Origin: Rhizobium lusitanum
GTDB lineage: Bacteria > Pseudomonadota > Alphaproteobacteria > Rhizobiales > Rhizobiaceae
DNA: 64,000 nt
Direction: 5' to 3'
NCBI RefSeq assembly: GCF_014189535.1
Contig: NZ_CP050308.1
Coordinates: forward strand, 1,426,001 to 1,490,000
Shown: in pieces, positions 7,885 to 16,903 of the stretch
How positions within the stretch are numbered: the stretch's first letter is position 1
Layout: each line of letters begins with the position of its first letter
Notes under the pieces: model-generated
What the model saw: the letters and a program-made list of their open reading frames with translations, nothing else
Database searches by the model: none
What the model was told of the DNA's origin: nothing
Program-made: the position numbers and the translations under genes

Positions 7885-8880
7885 TTATTCCTGCTCCGAG
7901 CGTGCGGCGGAATTCTGCCGCGCATCGAGATTGAGCATCGGCACAGAACCGTTCGGCAGCATGGTAGTCGGCAGTTGCCCGTTCCACTTTTCCGCCTGGG
8001 TCAGGAAGATCAGGTTGGGATTGTCGCGAAGCGCATCGCCCCGCGCCTTGATGGCCTTCGCCTCGGCATCGCCACGAAGCTGGATCGCCTCTGAATCGGC
8101 TTCCGCCTGTAGCCGTACAGAGTCGGCCTGCGCTTGCGCATCGGCGCGACGGGCGTCGGCGGCGGCTTCGGCCTGCGTCACCGTGATTTGCGCCTGCACC
8201 TTTTCGCGCTCGGCGTTCTGCCGCAGCTTCTGGACTTCGACCTCGGCCAGCATGCGTTGCTCGATGCTGTTCTCATAGGCGTCGGAGAAATCGATATTCT
8301 CGACCTGAACACTGTCGATCTGCACCGGCCCCTGAATGCCGGCCTCGATCGCCGCCTGAACGTCGGTGTTGAACTGCGCCCGGTTCTGGATGACGGAGGC
8401 GGCGGTGAACTTGCCGAACACCGTCTTCACGTCCTGCGGCGCACGCCGCGACACCAGCCGCGATTCCAGATTACTGAGCGAGCCGTACTCAGAATAGACC
8501 TTCTCGACCGCATCCGGCGGCACATGCCAGGAGATGGTCACGCGCATGTCGGCCGGCTGCTGATCCTGCGAATAGGCCTGCATCTGCGGATGCTCGCCGG
8601 CCTCGCAGCCCGCGCCGGTCTGGCAGGTCCAGTAGGTCACCTGCTGTGTCACGGGGATTTTGACGACGGTTTCGATCCAGGGCAGCTTGAAATGCAGGCC
8701 CGGTTCAGCCGTGCCAACCATGGCGCCGGTGCGCAGGATGACGCCGCGCTCGCCCTGGTCGATCGTGTACCAAGAGCTGAAGACGAGCATAATGATAGCA
8801 ATAATGGCAGCAACGCCTACAAAGACGGGCAGCCCCCCTTTGGTTGCCGCATACGCCACGTCGATTTCCCGGTTCGCCAT
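7885..8880 (-). CDS. SPFH/prohibitin-family membrane protein
   Basis: About 331 residues. One N-terminal membrane segment (roughly residues 12-35) is followed by a band-7/SPFH domain starting at YTIDQGERGVILRTGAMVG. A long charged, Ala/Glu/Gln-rich coiled coil spans about residues 215-285 (QAEAAADARRADAQAQADSV). This is the prohibitin-like layout; such proteins form ring or cage scaffolds in the membrane and often modulate FtsH or lipid domains. The partner is not evident from context. ATG 8880 follows GGGGACAAAG; ATG 8895 is also possible. Confidence 0.85.
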   Translation of the reverse strand: MANREIDVAYAATKGGLPVFVGVAAIIAIIMLVFSSWYTIDQGERGVILRTGAMVGTAEPGLHFKLPWIETVVKIPVTQQVTYWTCQTGAGCEAGEHPQMQAYSQDQQPADMRVTISWHVPPDAVEKVYSEYGSLSNLESRLVSRRAPQDVKTVFGKFTAASVIQNRAQFNTDVQAAIEAGIQGPVQIDSVQVENIDFSDAYENSIEQRMLAEVEVQKLRQNAEREKVQAQITVTQAEAAADARRADAQAQADSVRLQAEADSEAIQLRGDAEAKAIKARGDALRDNPNLIFLTQAEKWNGQLPTTMLPNGSVPMLNLDARQNSAARSEQE

Positions 8881-8974
8881 CTTTGTCCCCACCATTTCCT
8901 CAATGGCCGAGACATAGATGAGTCGGAGTGAGAATGCACCCGCCCAGGTTTAGGCGGCAAATCCGTATCACTTT

Positions 8975-10006
8975 TCAGTTCCGGATGACCGGCTTCGACC
9001 GCATTCGCGACACGGTCTCCCGCTCCGCCCGCTTGCAGCGCATCGGCGGCAGGCCGCGATCCATCAGGTCCATGTCCTCCAGCACCATATCGCCCATTTT
9101 CTTGAAGGCACTGTCGAGCGCGCCGGCACGATGCGCCGATCGGATGAAGCCCTTGAGGCTGCGGACCGGATGATCCCCGCTGAGCGGCTCCTCCGGATAG
9201 ACATCGCTCGCCGCAACGATATGCCCGGATGCAACCGCCGCCATCAGGGCTTCGAAATCCACGACATCGGCGCGGCTGAGCAGGATGAAACCCGCTCCCT
9301 TGCGCATGCGCGCAAAGGCCGTCCCGCCGAGAAAGCCCTTGTTTTCGCTGGTGACGGAAGCGACGACAAAAACGAAATCGCTGTCCGAAAGCACCTCGTC
9401 GAGGCTGGCCGGCTGAACGCCATGTTCCCTGAGGATCGACGGCGGCATCCAGGGATCGAACACCCTGACCGTCGCGCGGAAACCGGTCAGCAGCCGGTTC
9501 AGCGCCTTGCCGAGATCCCCGAACCCGACAATGCCGATCTCGCTGCCCGAAATCTGCCGGGCCTTGGCATTGCCATCACCGCCCCAGAGCTCCTTGCCCT
9601 CGCGAAAATCGACATCGGCATCGACGATGCCGCGTGCAAGGCTGAGCGCGAAACCAAGCCCGATCTCCGCCACCGGTTCGGCAAAGACCTGCCCGGTGGT
9701 CACGACATGGATGCCGCGCTCGAAGAGCACATCATAGGGCATGTTGTTGATGAGATTGCTCTCGACATTCAGGATGCAGCGCAGGCGCGGCATGCGGTCC
9801 AGCACTTCCTTCGAGAGCGGCGGCTGGCCGATGATATAGCTGGCCTCGCCGAGTACATCATCGCCGAGCCCGGCAATATCCTCCGAATCCGCCTCGACGA
9901 TCCGATATTTCGAATGGAGGAGCAACAGCGCATCCTTGCTGAAGATAAGCTCGAGCGAGCGCGGTTCGGGTGCGCTGATGGCCAGGGGCCTGTTGTCGGT
10001 CGACAT
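8975..10006 (-). CDS. D-2-hydroxyacid dehydrogenase (phosphoglycerate dehydrogenase-like)
   Basis: A 343-residue NAD-dependent dehydrogenase. The Rossmann motif is VGFGDLGKAL. The catalytic Arg is in LLSRADVVD, the Glu in DVYPEEPL and the His in RSAHRAGAL, so the Arg-Glu-His triad of the family is present. An N-terminal catalytic subdomain and a C-terminal tail of about 35 residues rich in Arg and Lys flank the fold. It reduces or oxidises a 2-hydroxy or 2-keto acid; no substrate can be named. It stands alone between an SPFH gene and a glycosylase gene, all on the minus strand. Confidence 0.85.
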   Translation of the reverse strand: MSTDNRPLAISAPEPRSLELIFSKDALLLLHSKYRIVEADSEDIAGLGDDVLGEASYIIGQPPLSKEVLDRMPRLRCILNVESNLINNMPYDVLFERGIHVVTTGQVFAEPVAEIGLGFALSLARGIVDADVDFREGKELWGGDGNAKARQISGSEIGIVGFGDLGKALNRLLTGFRATVRVFDPWMPPSILREHGVQPASLDEVLSDSDFVFVVASVTSENKGFLGGTAFARMRKGAGFILLSRADVVDFEALMAAVASGHIVAASDVYPEEPLSGDHPVRSLKGFIRSAHRAGALDSAFKKMGDMVLEDMDLMDRGLPPMRCKRAERETVSRMRSKPVIRN

Positions 10007-10063
10007 GATCGTTTCCTCCCTATTTCGAGGCGCGATCCAATATCATTCGACGGACCAAATCAA

Positions 10064-10759
10064 TCAGTCCTCGGCCTCTTCCCCCGGCATTCCGACAGAG
10101 AAGGCGCAGATGCGCGAGAGATAGGTTTGCGGTAGGCCGGTTTCGGTGCCCCAGGCATTGAACTGGTCCTGAATTAGCCTGAAATCTTTCTTGCCCGGCT
10201 TCGTTTCCGAAATCGGCAGGCCGGCAAGGCGCAGGCAGACGAGCACATCATGGCTCGTGACGAAACTGTCGCGACCGATGGCGCGCAGGAAATATTGGCC
10301 GCTCATGCCGCCGAGCCGGTCGGCGCGCTTGTCGAGCACGGCAAGCAGGCCGATATGATCCTCCACCGGCCAGTCGGCGAAGAAATGCCCGGCGCTGCCA
10401 TGCTCCTCGGCAAGCTCACGGATGAAGTGGGCATTGGCCCGCACCGACATGATCTTGGCGCCGTTACGCACCACGCGTGTATCGGAGGTCAGGTCGTGCC
10501 AATAGTCATCGGGCACGAAGTTGAGGAAGGCGGGATCGAAACCGGAGAAGGCCGCTTCGAAACCCGGCCATTTGGAATCGATGATGTTGCGCACGAAGCC
10601 AGCATAGAAAACATAGCGCGTCATTTCCGACAGCAGTCGATCGTCTGGCGTGAGGCGTAAAACTCCGTGATCCGGCACCTTCGGCATAAGCGCCCTCAGC
10701 GCTTCGGCCCCGCCCTTGCGCTTCTCCGCCCGCTCCTGAATCTCCGCGAAGCTGCCCAT
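10064..10759 (-). CDS. DNA-3-methyladenine glycosylase I-like protein
   Basis: 231 residues resembling the rhizobial COG2818 proteins that share the Tag glycosylase fold. The segment MTRYVFYAGFVRNIIDSKWPGFEAAFSGFDP matches the helical core region, and KIMSVRANAHFIRELAEEHGSAGHFFADWP follows. The N-terminal Cys/Trp and C-terminal His/Cys zinc ligands of classical Tag are not obvious, so it may be a zinc-free subgroup. The likely role is base excision of alkylated adenine. GGAGGGC precedes ATG 10759. Enzyme activity is inferred from family resemblance only. Confidence 0.75.
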   Translation of the reverse strand: MGSFAEIQERAEKRKGGAEALRALMPKVPDHGVLRLTPDDRLLSEMTRYVFYAGFVRNIIDSKWPGFEAAFSGFDPAFLNFVPDDYWHDLTSDTRVVRNGAKIMSVRANAHFIRELAEEHGSAGHFFADWPVEDHIGLLAVLDKRADRLGGMSGQYFLRAIGRDSFVTSHDVLVCLRLAGLPISETKPGKKDFRLIQDQFNAWGTETGLPQTYLSRICAFSVGMPGEEAED

Positions 10760-10833
10760 TCGCCGCCCTCCATTTTGGGTTCGAAGTCTTCATGATCTTG
10801 GCCCACTCCGCAAGATGCGAAAGCCGGAATCGA

Positions 10834-10860
10834 AAAGGCCGGAGCAATGCCCCGGCCTTT
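10834..10860 (-). terminator. Intrinsic terminator after the efflux gene
   Basis: A 9-bp perfect stem (AAAGGCCGG and complement CCGGCCTTT) with a 9-base loop. On the minus strand it ends in TTTTC just after the MFS gene. The flanking A and T runs make it potentially bidirectional. Confidence 0.7.
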
Positions 10861-10883
10861 CCATTTCTCATTGAAAATGCGTC

Positions 10884-12086
10884 CTATTCCGCTGGCGCTT
10901 CCGCGACCGGCCGGCGAGCGATGGTCGCCTGTGTCAGCAGGAAGGCGGCAACGGCGCAAAGCGCTATACCACCGGCCATGGGCAGAGCCGTGCCGTCGAA
11001 GAACAGGCTGGCAATGATCATGGCGATAGCAGCGGTGACGAATTGCAGCGTGCCCATTAGCGCCGAGGCCGTGCCGGCAATCGCGCCGTGATCCTCCAGC
11101 GCCAGTACCGCCGTCGTCGGGATGACCAGGCCAAGGAAGCCGTAGCCGACAAAGAGGAACACGACCAGGATCGGCAGCTGGCTGAAGCCAAGGCTCATGA
11201 CCACCAGCATTGCCGCCATGACGGCAGCAAAGCCGGTGACGGCGATCCGCATCACCCGCAGCAGGCCGAAACGCTCGCCGAGCCAGCCGGTGAGCTGCGA
11301 CACGGTGAAGAAGGAGACGGCGTTGACCGAGAAGGCGAAGCTATATTCCGTCGGCGTCAGGCCGTAATGGTCGATCAGGATGAACGGCGAATTGGCGAGA
11401 TAGACCAGGAAGCTGGAAATGCCGAGACCACCGATAAAGCTCAGCGTCAGGAAATTGCGGTCACCGAGCAGCAGGCGGTAGGCCGCCATGGCACTGCGCA
11501 GGCCGCTCTCAGAACGCTCCGCCTTCGTCCGCGTTTCCTCAAGCTGGGTCGACAGCAGGATGAGGCCGATGATCGCCGCGATCGTCACGGCCCAGAACAC
11601 GCCGCGCCAGCCATAAAAGGCGATGACGGCGCTGCCCGTCAGCGGGGCAAGGATCGGCGAAATGCTGAACACCAGCATCAATAGCGACATCAGCCGCGCT
11701 GCCTGAACGCCGGTATGCATGTCGCGAACGATGGCGCGCGGCACCACCATGCCCGCCGCACCGCCGATGCCCTGCAGGAAGCGGAAGGCGATCAGCGTCT
11801 CGATATTGCTGGCCGTGGCGGCGCCGACGCTTGCCACCGCAAACAGGCCGATGCCGATGTAAAGCGGCGCCTTGCGGCCCCACATATCGGACAGCGGCCC
11901 ATAGAGAAGTTGAAAGATGGCGAAGGGAATGAAGAAGAACAACAGGCTCAGCTGAACGACATTGTTCTCCGCCGCAAGATCCTTGCCGATCGACGGCAGA
12001 GCGGGGAGATACATGTCGATCGCAAAGGGACCGATGGCCGAAAGCAAGCCGAGAATGATCGCATAGCGAAGGAAAGACGTCGTCAT
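10884..12086 (-). CDS. MFS multidrug efflux transporter, Bcr/CflA family
   Basis: 400 residues with 12 predicted membrane segments. Family signatures are the N-terminal GPFAIDMYLPALPSI of drug:H+ antiporter-1 DHA1 Bcr/CflA proteins, the cytoplasmic loop GPLSDMWGRKAPLYIG (motif A) and FRFLQGIGGAAGMVVPRAIVRD (motifs B/C). It likely exports drugs or dipeptides by proton exchange. It is divergent from a TetR-type gene, with a strong dyad operator between them, so induction by a substrate that releases the repressor is the natural model. The specific substrate is unknown. Confidence 0.9.
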   Translation of the reverse strand: MTTSFLRYAIILGLLSAIGPFAIDMYLPALPSIGKDLAAENNVVQLSLLFFFIPFAIFQLLYGPLSDMWGRKAPLYIGIGLFAVASVGAATASNIETLIAFRFLQGIGGAAGMVVPRAIVRDMHTGVQAARLMSLLMLVFSISPILAPLTGSAVIAFYGWRGVFWAVTIAAIIGLILLSTQLEETRTKAERSESGLRSAMAAYRLLLGDRNFLTLSFIGGLGISSFLVYLANSPFILIDHYGLTPTEYSFAFSVNAVSFFTVSQLTGWLGERFGLLRVMRIAVTGFAAVMAAMLVVMSLGFSQLPILVVFLFVGYGFLGLVIPTTAVLALEDHGAIAGTASALMGTLQFVTAAIAMIIASLFFDGTALPMAGGIALCAVAAFLLTQATIARRPVAEAPAE

Positions 12087-12244
12087 GAGGATGATCTTTC
12101 AGAAAGTTTCGAGCGCGAAAGCCGGATTGCCATCGCGCCGCATCTCCCTCAAGGGGAGTTTAAATCTAGGTGGTCACCGGAACGCCACACGGTCTTGGGA
12201 GGAAAACGCGGGATCCGAATTGCGCTTAACATGAGCGTCCATTA

Positions 12245-12284
12245 ATTTGGACATGAATGTCAAATTAGACACTATTGTCCAAAT
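12245..12284. promoter_or_regulatory. TetR-type operator between efflux and regulator genes
   Basis: A 40-bp dyad centred at 12264.5. The outer arms ATTTGGACA and TGTCCAAAT are perfect complements, and inner TGTC and GACA share the same centre; in all 16 of 20 half-site positions match. It lies upstream of the chosen TetR start and about 160 bp from the MFS start, fitting autorepression plus pump control. Confidence 0.7.
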
Positions 12285-12309
12285 CGTCAATACAGATTAT
12301 CTTCACCCC

Positions 12310-12978
12310 ATGAACAGCCAAAACGCCGCCGCCTTGCAGGCACGGACTGCAAAACCCGCCCAATGTCTGAAACGCGTCCCCATCCTTGATGCCGCAGCCG
12401 AAGTCTTCTGCCGCGAGGGATTTTCGGGCGCGAGCATCGACGAGATCGCGGCGCGGGCCTGCGTCTCTCGCCAGACCATATACAATCACTACCGCGAGAA
12501 GGAGACGCTGTTCATCGCCGTCGTCGCCGACGTGACCGCACGGGCCAACACCGCCGTCTTCGCAGCACTTGCCGCCTTCCCAGAGAGGCCAGAGAACCTG
12601 CGGGAAGAGCTGATCGCCTTCGCCACCGATCTGAACCGCAACTGCCTCTACAATCAGGACGGAAAGTTCCTGCGCAAGCTCGTCCAGTCCGAAGGCCCCC
12701 GCTACCCTCACCTCTTCGAAGCCTGGCGCGAGCACGGCCCCTGCAAGATCGGCACGGCGCTCGGCGCCATCTTCGCCCGCCTCCACCACCAGGGCCTCCT
12801 CCAAGTCCCCGACTGCGACATCGCCGCCCGGCAATTCACCGCGCTGATCAACGCAGACCTGCAGATGACGACTCTCTTCGGCGAAACGCCGACCGAAGCG
12901 GACATCGAGATATCAGCCCAACAGGGCGTGGACATGTTCCTGCGTGGCTATGGGGCTCCAGCGCAAGCCGTTGCCTGA
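12310..12978 (+). CDS. TetR-family transcriptional repressor
   Basis: 222 residues. The N-terminal helix-turn-helix is clear (ILDAAAEVFCREGFSGASIDEIAARACVSRQTIYNHYREKETLFIAVV), with the C-terminal ligand/dimer domain (TetR_C_7-like) after it. I start at ATG 12310 because the dyad at 12245-12284 would otherwise lie within the coding region; an in-frame ATG at 12253 exists. It probably represses the divergent Bcr/CflA pump and itself. Confidence 0.85.
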   Translation: MNSQNAAALQARTAKPAQCLKRVPILDAAAEVFCREGFSGASIDEIAARACVSRQTIYNHYREKETLFIAVVADVTARANTAVFAALAAFPERPENLREELIAFATDLNRNCLYNQDGKFLRKLVQSEGPRYPHLFEAWREHGPCKIGTALGAIFARLHHQGLLQVPDCDIAARQFTALINADLQMTTLFGETPTEADIEISAQQGVDMFLRGYGAPAQAVA

Positions 12979-13121
12979 CCTCTCGCATTCATGCCCTTCC
13001 GAAAGCTATTTTAACGATGGCTTTAGTACCTTCGCTGCGCAACGGACACCGCTTCGAAATTTACTTGTGCCTTTGCCCGACAAGGCGCTAACGTGCGCGG
13101 CGTGGGTCGGAGCTTCAAAAA

Positions 13122-13382
13122 ATGAGCAATAGACATTGGAATTACCCGGTGCTGGTCATCTGCACGCGCACTGGGACAACCTACACCGTCAGTACCACGA
13201 AAGAAGCATTGGACATGCTGCTGAACGCGTGGCCGGTCGCCGAAGGCAAGGTTTTCCTCGGAGCCCTGCAAGTCTGCGCGGACGTCGAAAGCGGGCTGAG
13301 GCAGCCCCTGGAAGCCCGCAGCAGCTTCATCGCCGCTGCCATGGAAGCCGGCGTTCCGATCGAGACCGTGTTGGCCGACTGA
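13122..13382 (+). CDS. DUF982 domain protein
   Basis: 86 residues with the DUF982 pattern found almost only in Rhizobiales: a central ALDMLLNAWPV motif, then ALQVCADVESGLRQPLEARSSFIAAAMEAG. GGAG lies about 10 bases before the ATG. The function of DUF982 is unknown; these proteins occur in many paralogous copies in rhizobia. It stands alone. Confidence 0.85.
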   Translation: MSNRHWNYPVLVICTRTGTTYTVSTTKEALDMLLNAWPVAEGKVFLGALQVCADVESGLRQPLEARSSFIAAAMEAGVPIETVLAD

Positions 13383-13672
13383 ACCACTCGCTTCTTTTGC
13401 GACATGTCTATCCGCAATGCCCTTCAATTGTGATCTGATGTTCTTCAGCTAGACTTCAGCTTATGGTGGTAGACCATTGTAGTGCGGACGAGCTCGCCGC
13501 CCCCTAAATAGCTCGTTCTCACCCAGGCCAGTGCTTTGGCCTCCCGGCTCTGCCTTTCCTCGAAGGGCAGAGCCGATTCCTTGAGGCCACCTTACTCTGC
13601 TTGCCAACGGTGACGGAGGCAGTCGGCGCGGTTCAGCCTATTGCAAAAGCAGGCCGTAAGCGATTTTCCGGA
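13383..13672. other. Noncoding gap with a structured RNA-like hairpin
   Basis: About 290 bp with no gene. A strong stem at 13546-13574 (GGCTCTGCC, 11-base loop, GGCAGAGCC) is extended across an internal loop by GGCCTC (13538-13543) pairing with GAGGCC near 13582. It could be a terminator for DUF982 or the convergent gene, or part of a small RNA. No T tract follows directly. Confidence 0.45.
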
Positions 13673-14143
13673 TCACTTTGATGGATTATGGCGTGGCTTT
13701 CTCCTCACTTGAATGAACAGCAGACAAGGAAGAAGCCCAAGCAGGGCAAAATAGGCGACCAGAACCATCAAATCGAGAGTATCGTCACCCGCAGGCTCGC
13801 CTAAAGCAAGCGCATCCGTGACAAATGCCAAGCCCAATAGCAAAGCAGGGATGGCGAGGACAATCGCGATGATCTTCAGAAGCCGGTACGCCGGAAATAC
13901 AAGCAGGAGCCCGACAATGCCACAGGCAAGGGCCAAGGCTGGAAGCCCAAAAAGTACGGCGTAAATACCATCCAAATTTAATCTGATATCAGACATTCCA
14001 GCTCCGCTATCAGGTCCAACTCGAAAAACTGTCGCCCCCACCTCAATGAAAACATCTTGCCCCTTGTCTGCATAGCTTGGTGCGCTGGTGTAGCTGCCCC
14101 AAATGCTCGAACAACATGCGTAGTATTCTACCCGATCCGTCAT
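13673..14143 (-). CDS. Small membrane protein of unknown function
   Basis: 156 residues. The N-terminal 55 or so are hydrophilic with Cys-Cys at positions 10-11 (YACCSS). Three hydrophobic segments follow, around residues 60-82, 88-110 and 125-145, then a basic tail. No family was recognised. The start ATG overlaps the TGA of the upstream gene (ATGA), so the two are co-translated. It is part of a block of lineage-specific small membrane proteins. Confidence 0.6.
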   Translation of the reverse strand: MTDRVEYYACCSSIWGSYTSAPSYADKGQDVFIEVGATVFRVGPDSGAGMSDIRLNLDGIYAVLFGLPALALACGIVGLLLVFPAYRLLKIIAIVLAIPALLLGLAFVTDALALGEPAGDDTLDLMVLVAYFALLGLLPCLLFIQVRRKPRHNPSK

Positions 14144-14499
14144 GGACGTATAAGAATGCTGGGCTCAAGAATGCAGCCGCGAATCGATATCACGATCAAT
14201 AGGAACGCAATTGCCGCTGCGATTGTCACCGCAACGCTAGAAAGAATAGCGCCCGCAATAACGCTCGGGCTACGATAGCCCGGTATAACAGCCAACGCCA
14301 TAATGAGCGTGCACGCTGTTGGGGCGAGAAAAATCCAAGGCTTATATTGAAAATTTCCAATCCCCTCCAAAAGGACAAAAACGGAAGGGAGAAAAGCCTG
14401 CGTCATTAAAGTCAACGGCATAACCAGCAGCCATATGATCAGCGCTAGGAATACTCCGTCTCTAAATGTCTTTGTGCGGGGTATGGGTGGATTGCGCAT
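14140..14499 (-). CDS. Small membrane protein of unknown function
   Basis: 119 residues, mostly hydrophobic, with three to four membrane segments (about residues 15-40, 50-70 and 80-105). The stop overlaps the start of the next gene by ATGA. No family was recognised. The two proteins probably act together at the inner membrane. Base composition is a little more AT-rich than the flanking housekeeping genes, which fits a laterally variable region. Confidence 0.6.
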   Translation of the reverse strand: MRNPPIPRTKTFRDGVFLALIIWLLVMPLTLMTQAFLPSVFVLLEGIGNFQYKPWIFLAPTACTLIMALAVIPGYRSPSVIAGAILSSVAVTIAAAIAFLLIVISIRGCILEPSILIRP

Positions 14500-14593
14500 A
14501 TTGCCTTACGTTTACCTTGGTTTCCTCTAGCCGCGCATTATCCTTCAAAGGGGCCGTTCGCAGTGTAGGGTTTGCGGGAGGCGCGTCAAATAC

Positions 14594-15325
14594 TTACCCG
14601 CTTGATCCTGCGTAACCGATAAGCATCAGGAATGGTATAAGGAGAGCCAATTGAATGGCACGTTTGGTTGATCTTAGAGGAGCCAGCCAGGCATTGTATT
14701 GGCGATTTTGCTTCAGTTTCTCTGGGTCATCAAGTGTCACCAAGAGCTCGGGATAGGCCCAAGCCGATAAGTCTGCCCCTTCATAGTTCCCACGACTTTC
14801 TACCTGGTACTGCTGTCCGGAGAGTTTTGCGCTCCATGTCATGTAAAGAGGCGGATCAATATCTCCGACCATATTTCCATTGGACGGGGAAAAACCATAG
14901 ATGCTGAGCTGCGCTCGTGCCTGCTCACTCAAAATGGTTTTGGTTTCGGATAGACGCGCGTCATACCCTCCGTACATCACCTCAACGGTAACCGTTGCCG
15001 CACCTTCTTTCGTGATATCGACCGGGCTGACAATAAATCGGCTTGTGTTGCCCAGCGCGGAGCCAGCATCATGTGCGGCGTCCTGCAGGCTGAAGGCGTC
15101 GTTAAGATGATTGGCGGGCAACGTAAATTCGTAATCGTGTTGGGTCGTCCTAAACAACAATCGGTCACCCTGTGCATGCAGCCTGATTGTTGAAAGATGT
15201 TCGCTTGTCTGCTCAGGACTTTCCGGAAAGGCCGTTTCATCCGGAACAAGCAAAGAGGCCAGGACAAAAACCAGACCTGCAACTGCGACTATCCAAATGC
15301 ATGATTTCAGCATGACACCATTCAA
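14594..15325 (-). CDS. Bitopic envelope protein of unknown function
   Basis: 243 residues with a hydrophobic N-terminus (CIWIVAVAGLVFVLASLLV) and a hydrophobic C-terminus (IQLALLIPFLMLIGYAG). Between them lies a predicted periplasmic domain rich in beta-type sequence. The first ATG (15325) and the one at 15313 (MLKSC) are both usable. It is followed by the small-membrane-protein pair on the same strand. No domain was recognised. Confidence 0.55.
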   Translation of the reverse strand: MNGVMLKSCIWIVAVAGLVFVLASLLVPDETAFPESPEQTSEHLSTIRLHAQGDRLLFRTTQHDYEFTLPANHLNDAFSLQDAAHDAGSALGNTSRFIVSPVDITKEGAATVTVEVMYGGYDARLSETKTILSEQARAQLSIYGFSPSNGNMVGDIDPPLYMTWSAKLSGQQYQVESRGNYEGADLSAWAYPELLVTLDDPEKLKQNRQYNAWLAPLRSTKRAIQLALLIPFLMLIGYAGSSG

Positions 15326-15456
15326 ACGAAGGACCCCGGAGCGCTATCGAACCTCGCCGGTCAAAACCAGTACTGTTGCTATCACGATGAAGCCGTTGCC
15401 ACCATCAGATTGAATTCCGCGATGCGCTTATAATAGGCGGCAAATGGGCCAAACGA

Positions 15457-15672
15457 TCACTTTCGTATGGAATATCCGCCTATCAGCGCTCCCAGCCCCA
15501 GCACAGCAAAAAGTGCGCTACCATATGCCAAGTACGCAATTACGAATTCAGAGACGGGATGGGAGCCATAAGGTCCGCCTGAAACGGCGGCCACCATGAG
15601 CACAACCTCCAGCAACCACCAGAGCCCCATAATAGTTGCCACAGCCAAGCATATCCATCCGCCGCTTATCAT
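15457..15672 (-). CDS. Small two-TM membrane protein
   Basis: 71 residues with two hydrophobic helices (near residues 5-30 and 45-67) joined by a GGPYGSHPVSE loop. ATG 15672 is preferred, with AAGGAG 8 bases upstream; a TTG at 15678 is also open. No family was recognised. The clear ribosome site makes it more likely real than chance. Confidence 0.5.
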   Translation of the reverse strand: MISGGWICLAVATIMGLWWLLEVVLMVAAVSGGPYGSHPVSEFVIAYLAYGSALFAVLGLGALIGGYSIRK

Positions 15673-15851
15673 TTCCAAAACTCCTTCTGGTCATTTGACT
15701 GGAGCCGAACTGGCATTGTCGCGTTGTAATCAAATGTCAGAATATGGCATTGGTCGTTGTTGGCGGTTGGCACGAGATACAACGGCCAAAAATCTCATAA
15801 TTCCCGCAATTATGAGATTCGATCAACGATGGTGGGAAAACAATCTCAGCG

Positions 15852-16283
15852 ATGAATTTGCAGATCGATCTCAGTTTAAGTACAGGGCGCCACACTCTCG
15901 TGAGGAGACGCATCCTTCTGGACATCTTCATTGGTCTTCTGATGTACGCAATGCCAACTTTGGCATTCGCAAATCCATCGTTCGAAGCTGAAACCAAGGT
16001 CATTGCCGCGGCCAGAGCCGATGGAACACTTATCGGGTTCGCCGTGACCTGCAACGTTCTCAAATCGGATGTCTCAAGCCTTGCGACAAAACTGGAAGCC
16101 GCCTCGCTGGAATTAGCCAGGAGCAATTCCGTGACTATCAATCTAGCAGAGTACAGGGAATTCGCTGCTGAAGGTATCGACAGCACAAGACTATTTGCTA
16201 GCCAGGTTGCGCCGGGTTCTGAGGCGTTTGAGAGAAACTGCTGGGAAATCCGAGAAAAGGTGCGAGGTATCGTTGGAAAATAA
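15852..16283 (+). CDS. Exported small protein of unknown function
   Basis: 143 residues. A signal-like hydrophobic stretch (ILLDIFIGLLMYAMPTLAFA) precedes a mature helical domain of about 100 residues with two Cys (TCNVL and NCWEI) that could form a disulfide. The N-terminal 20 residues before the hydrophobic part are unusually long, so the true start could be a later codon. No family was recognised. It is the first of a plus-strand run of small envelope genes. Confidence 0.5.
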   Translation: MNLQIDLSLSTGRHTLVRRRILLDIFIGLLMYAMPTLAFANPSFEAETKVIAAARADGTLIGFAVTCNVLKSDVSSLATKLEAASLELARSNSVTINLAEYREFAAEGIDSTRLFASQVAPGSEAFERNCWEIREKVRGIVGK

Positions 16284-16388
16284 GCGGTCCAAGCACCATG
16301 AAGAGGGCAAGCTACTCCACCCTGCTGCCCTCCTCGCCGATCAACACAAACACAACACAGCCTTCGATGAGATCGAGAGGGTTTCGAT

Positions 16389-16832
16389 TTGAATGCTCAT
16401 GTCCAGCGCCGCACTATTACCATTTTGGGGCTCTGGGCAGGTCTCATGGGACATGCTGAGCAAGCTCAAGCACAGTTCGCGGCGAGCGGCGATAGCGATC
16501 TACCCATCTTCCTCGTGTTTGGACCATGGATCATTCTTCTCATCGTGCTGTTCGGAGCGCGGTGGTTGCGTCCTGCCAGGCGACAGCGATTTTACACAGC
16601 GGTGCGGCGTGCCTTGGCCGTCTATCTGTTCATCGAAATTGTTCCGATTATCGTGTGTCTTCTCTTGGTAGCAATATTCGACGTTGGACAATCGGCAGGC
16701 CTAGGCTTCTGGGTTGTGTCAATGATGGGTGCAATCTTTTCCGGACTTGTGCTTTTGGTATTTATATCACTGGCGCTGACCCTGGACTGGGTTGTTTATC
16801 TTTTGCGCAAGGAGACAGAGAGAGCCAGGTGA
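16389..16832 (+). CDS. Membrane protein of unknown function
   Basis: 147 residues starting at a TTG with GAGAGG 8 bases upstream. Membrane segments appear at about residues 42-58, 72-95 and 108-135. A first hydrophobic stretch ending HAEQAQA may be a cleaved signal peptide. No family was recognised. It lies among similar orphan membrane proteins. Confidence 0.5.
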   Translation: MNAHVQRRTITILGLWAGLMGHAEQAQAQFAASGDSDLPIFLVFGPWIILLIVLFGARWLRPARRQRFYTAVRRALAVYLFIEIVPIIVCLLLVAIFDVGQSAGLGFWVVSMMGAIFSGLVLLVFISLALTLDWVVYLLRKETERAR

Positions 16833-16903
16833 CCGGCGCAGCCATCTGGAACGTCATCTGCATAGCACCTCACATAACCACTAAGGCCCCACGAAGGATT
16901 GAA

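Noticed and set aside
8134..10660. Long plus-strand frames at 8134-8931, 9131-10135 and 10250-10660
   Set aside because: Antisense of the SPFH, dehydrogenase and glycosylase genes; their composition follows from codon bias of the true genes.
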